Positions 62,096 to 64,000 of a stretch of DNA of 64,000 nt are shown piece after piece. The number at the start of each line of letters is the position of its first letter. Position 1 is the stretch's first letter. Location: positions 62,001 to 126,000 of the forward strand of contig CAWJSX010000001.1 of assembly GCA_963845675.1 (NCBI GenBank). Direction: 5' to 3'. The notes beneath the pieces are model-generated. The model did not search any database and was not told the DNA's origin. It worked only from the letters and a program-made list of their open reading frames with translations. Origin of the DNA: CAWJMD01 sp963845675 (GTDB lineage Bacteria > Actinomycetota > Actinomycetes > Actinomycetales > CAWJMD01). Both the position numbers and the translations under genes were made by a program.

Positions 62096-63562
62096 GTGCC
62101 GAACCCCCGCAGGAACCCCGCTGAGGAAGCCGCCGCGTTCGAGTCCCGTGAGACCGCCCGGAGAGTGTCGGCCGACCGGGCGCGCCAGGTCTACGCGGAG
62201 CTGCTCGCCCGCGCGCCCGAGAGCCGGATGCAGCCGCGCCTCGACCCCGTGAAGGCACTGTGCGAGCTGCTCGGCGACCCGCAGCGTTCGTACCCGGTCA
62301 TCCACCTGACGGGCACCAACGGCAAGACGTCGACGGCCCGCGCCATCGAGCGGCTGCTGCGGGAGCACAACCTGAGGACCGGCCGCTTCACCAGCCCCCA
62401 CATGCACGTGCTCAACGAGCGCATCAGCATCGACGGCCGGCCGATCAGCGACGAGGCGCTCGCCGACACCTGGGACGAGGTGGCCCCCCTGGTCGCCATG
62501 GTGGACGGTCGCCTCGCGGCCGACGGAGAGCCGCCGATGACCTACTTCGAGGTCGTCGCCGTCCTCGCGTTCGCGGCCTTCGCCGACACGCCCGTCGACG
62601 TCGCGGTGGTAGAGGTCGGCCTCGGCGGCACGTGGGACGCGACGAACGTGGCCGATGCCACCGTCGCGGTCGTGACGCCGATCTCCCTCGACCACACCGA
62701 GATGCTCGGCGACCGCGTCGAGGACATCGCGGAGGAGAAGGCCGGCATCTTCACCGAGGCCGGCTTCGTGGTGATGGCCCAGCAGCCCGTCGACGCGGCG
62801 GAGGTCCTGCTGCGGCGCGCCGTCGAGAGCGGCTCGACGATCGCGCGCGAGGGCCTGGAGTTCGGAGTGGTCCGGCGGGAGGTCGCCGTCGGCGGTCAGG
62901 TGGTGACCGTCAAGGGTCTCGCGGGGGAGTACGACGACCTCGTGCTGCCCGTGCACGGGCCCCATCAGGCGCACAACCTCGCCGTCGCGATCGCCGCCGT
63001 CGAGGCCTTCCTGGGCAACGGCACCCAGCGACTCGACACCGAGGTCGTCGTGGAGGCCCTCGAGACACTCACCTCCCCCGGGAGGCTCGAGGTCGTCCGT
63101 CCCAGCCCGGCCGTCGTCGTCGACGCCGCCCACAACGTCGGAGGGATGGAGGCGCTCATCGTCGGACTCGACGAGGCGTTCGGCTTCCGTCACCTGGTCG
63201 GCGTCGTGGGTGTGCTCGAGGGCAAGGACGCCGAGGCCATGCTGGGGGTCCTCGAGCCGGTGCTCGACGAGGTGGTCATCACCAGGTCGTCGTCTCCCCG
63301 GGCAGTGCCCGTGGCCGAGCTGGCCGAGCTGGCCCGCGACGTCTTCGGTGAGGAGCGCGTCCACGAGGTCGAGCGTCTCGACGACGCACTGGTCCTGGCA
63401 GTCAACACCGCGGAGGCCGAGACCGAGCACGGCGCAGGCGTTCTCGTCACCGGGTCGGTGACGGTCGCCGGTGAGGCCCGGCTGCTGATGGGCGCGCCGC
63501 CGGTCGACATGCCGTCCGCGCTCGACGAGCGGCTGCAGCGCTACGCCGAAGGCCCCCTGTGA
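62096..63562 (+). CDS. folC: bifunctional folylpolyglutamate synthase / dihydrofolate synthase
   Basis: Joins glutamate to dihydropteroate and adds further glutamates to folates. 488 aa, Mur ligase superfamily. P-loop TGTNGKTSTARAIERLL begins near residue 72; TGRFTSPHMHVLNERISIDG, VEVGLGGTWDATNV and ITPISLDHTEMLGD-like core (VVTPISLDHTEMLG), VDAAHNVGGMEAL and VLVTGSVTVAGEARLL are family marks. GTG 62096 comes six bases after TACCCT (62084-62089), a leaderless promoter. The next gene starts in a GTGA overlap with its stop. valS-folC-DUF4233 is a usual actinobacterial order; here ileS and others intervene. Confidence 0.95.
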   Translation: MPNPRRNPAEEAAAFESRETARRVSADRARQVYAELLARAPESRMQPRLDPVKALCELLGDPQRSYPVIHLTGTNGKTSTARAIERLLREHNLRTGRFTSPHMHVLNERISIDGRPISDEALADTWDEVAPLVAMVDGRLAADGEPPMTYFEVVAVLAFAAFADTPVDVAVVEVGLGGTWDATNVADATVAVVTPISLDHTEMLGDRVEDIAEEKAGIFTEAGFVVMAQQPVDAAEVLLRRAVESGSTIAREGLEFGVVRREVAVGGQVVTVKGLAGEYDDLVLPVHGPHQAHNLAVAIAAVEAFLGNGTQRLDTEVVVEALETLTSPGRLEVVRPSPAVVVDAAHNVGGMEALIVGLDEAFGFRHLVGVVGVLEGKDAEAMLGVLEPVLDEVVITRSSSPRAVPVAELAELARDVFGEERVHEVERLDDALVLAVNTAEAETEHGAGVLVTGSVTVAGEARLLMGAPPVDMPSALDERLQRYAEGPL

Positions 63563-63996
63563 GGCAGGCGGGCACCGTGACGGGCCGCTTCGCCGCGATG
63601 ACGCTCGCGCTGGAGGCGTTCCTCGTCTTCTTCGCCACCCTCGTGGCGAGCCGGCTCTCGTCGCTGGACCCCACCGTCGTGTGGGTCGCGGGCTCGGCGC
63701 TCGCCGTGCTGTGCCTGCTCGCAGCGGGGGTGGCTCGTCGTCCGGGAGGACTGGTCGTGGGGTCCGTCGTCCAGGTGGGGCTGCTCGCGACCGGCTTCTG
63801 GGTACCCGCGATGTTCGGGATGGGTGCTGTGTTCGTCGCGATGTGGGTCTGGCTCCTCGTCGTCGGTCGACGGATCGACCGCGACCGCGCGGCCTGGGCC
63901 GCGGACCCTGGGGCCGGTCCGGGCGCCGGGCCGGGCGCCGGCCCGAGCGCAGGTCCCGTGTCGGGTCCGGCACTTTCCGAGCATGTGGATGGCTGA
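63559..63996 (+). CDS. DUF4233 domain-containing membrane protein
   Basis: 145 aa, four membrane helices: MTLALEAFLVFFATLVASRL, VWVAGSALAVLCLLAAGVAR, GLVVGSVVQVGLLATGFWVP and MGAVFVAMWVWLLVVGRRID. GTG 63559 overlaps the folC stop (GTGA), so it is translationally coupled to folC. Rv2446c, the equivalent gene in M. tuberculosis, has the same place. After the last helix comes a low-complexity Gly-Pro-Ala tail (repeats of PGAG). The function is unknown; the coupling to folC is well conserved in actinobacteria. Confidence 0.88.
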   Translation: MRQAGTVTGRFAAMTLALEAFLVFFATLVASRLSSLDPTVVWVAGSALAVLCLLAAGVARRPGGLVVGSVVQVGLLATGFWVPAMFGMGAVFVAMWVWLLVVGRRIDRDRAAWAADPGAGPGAGPGAGPSAGPVSGPALSEHVDG

Positions 63997-64000
63997 CCCC

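Noticed and set aside
63900..63975. GC-rich repeat encoding the Gly-Pro-Ala tail of the DUF4233 protein as a mobile or regulatory repeat
   Set aside because: It stays in frame within the gene and is ordinary low-complexity coding sequence.

Overview
The window is high-GC actinobacterial chromosome. It has GTG starts, about nine genes whose start codon sits six bases after a TAnnnT-like -10 element, a mycothiol-type DsbA homologue, a two-gene clpP1-clpP2 pair, an actinobacterial-type translational T-box before ileS, and a DUF4233 gene after folC. Gene order suggests Micrococcales, perhaps Cellulomonadaceae; that placement is inference. There is no phage, IS element, CRISPR array or rRNA.

Layout. 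1-7.5 kb: a TetR regulator facing an acyl-CoA dehydrogenase, helicase hrpA, a SnoaL-like protein, a 4HBT thioesterase and an uncharacterised gene coupled to it. 7.5-15.7 kb: xylulokinase, an F420-type LLM oxidoreductase, a GH13 alpha-glucosidase, truncated globin glbO, an amylosucrase and an SDR/DUF2867 protein. All of these except xylulokinase carry frameshifts. 15.7-30.7 kb: intact housekeeping genes, namely an MscS channel, S9 peptidase, malQ, pepN, an Rv2466c-like DsbA, rpiB, an Eis-like acetyltransferase, a SpoIIE phosphatase, a serine hydrolase, an MFS transporter and a small protein. 30.7-37.5 kb: two FtsX-type ABC exporters, one with a PadR regulator, on either side of a 2TM protein. 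37.8-43.5 kb: a signalling operon of a GAF-GAF hybrid histidine kinase with three receiver domains, a receiver-cyclase and a PGM1-like ATP-grasp peptide ligase; the receiver, cyclase and ligase parts are frameshifted. 43.6-46.9 kb: ppsR-ppsA. 46.9-51.7 kb: tRNA-Gly, tRNA-Pro, tig with a strong terminator, a ClgR-like box, clpP1, clpP2 and clpX. 51.8-64 kb: a papain-like-fold candidate, valS, a VIT-family transporter, the T-box and ileS, an alpha/beta hydrolase, a flavodoxin-like reductase, folC and DUF4233.

The backbone alpha-glucosidase, glbO, pepN, Rv2466c homologue, rpiB, tig, clpP1, clpP2, clpX, valS, folC, DUF4233 is, from memory, the same order as Mycobacterium tuberculosis Rv2471 down to Rv2446c. 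The ABC, signalling and ppsA blocks are insertions into it. About 40 single-base frameshifts, mostly one extra base in a short run, are concentrated at 9-15 kb and 37.8-41.6 kb. The essential genes clpX and valS are hit too, which points to sequence error rather than gene decay.
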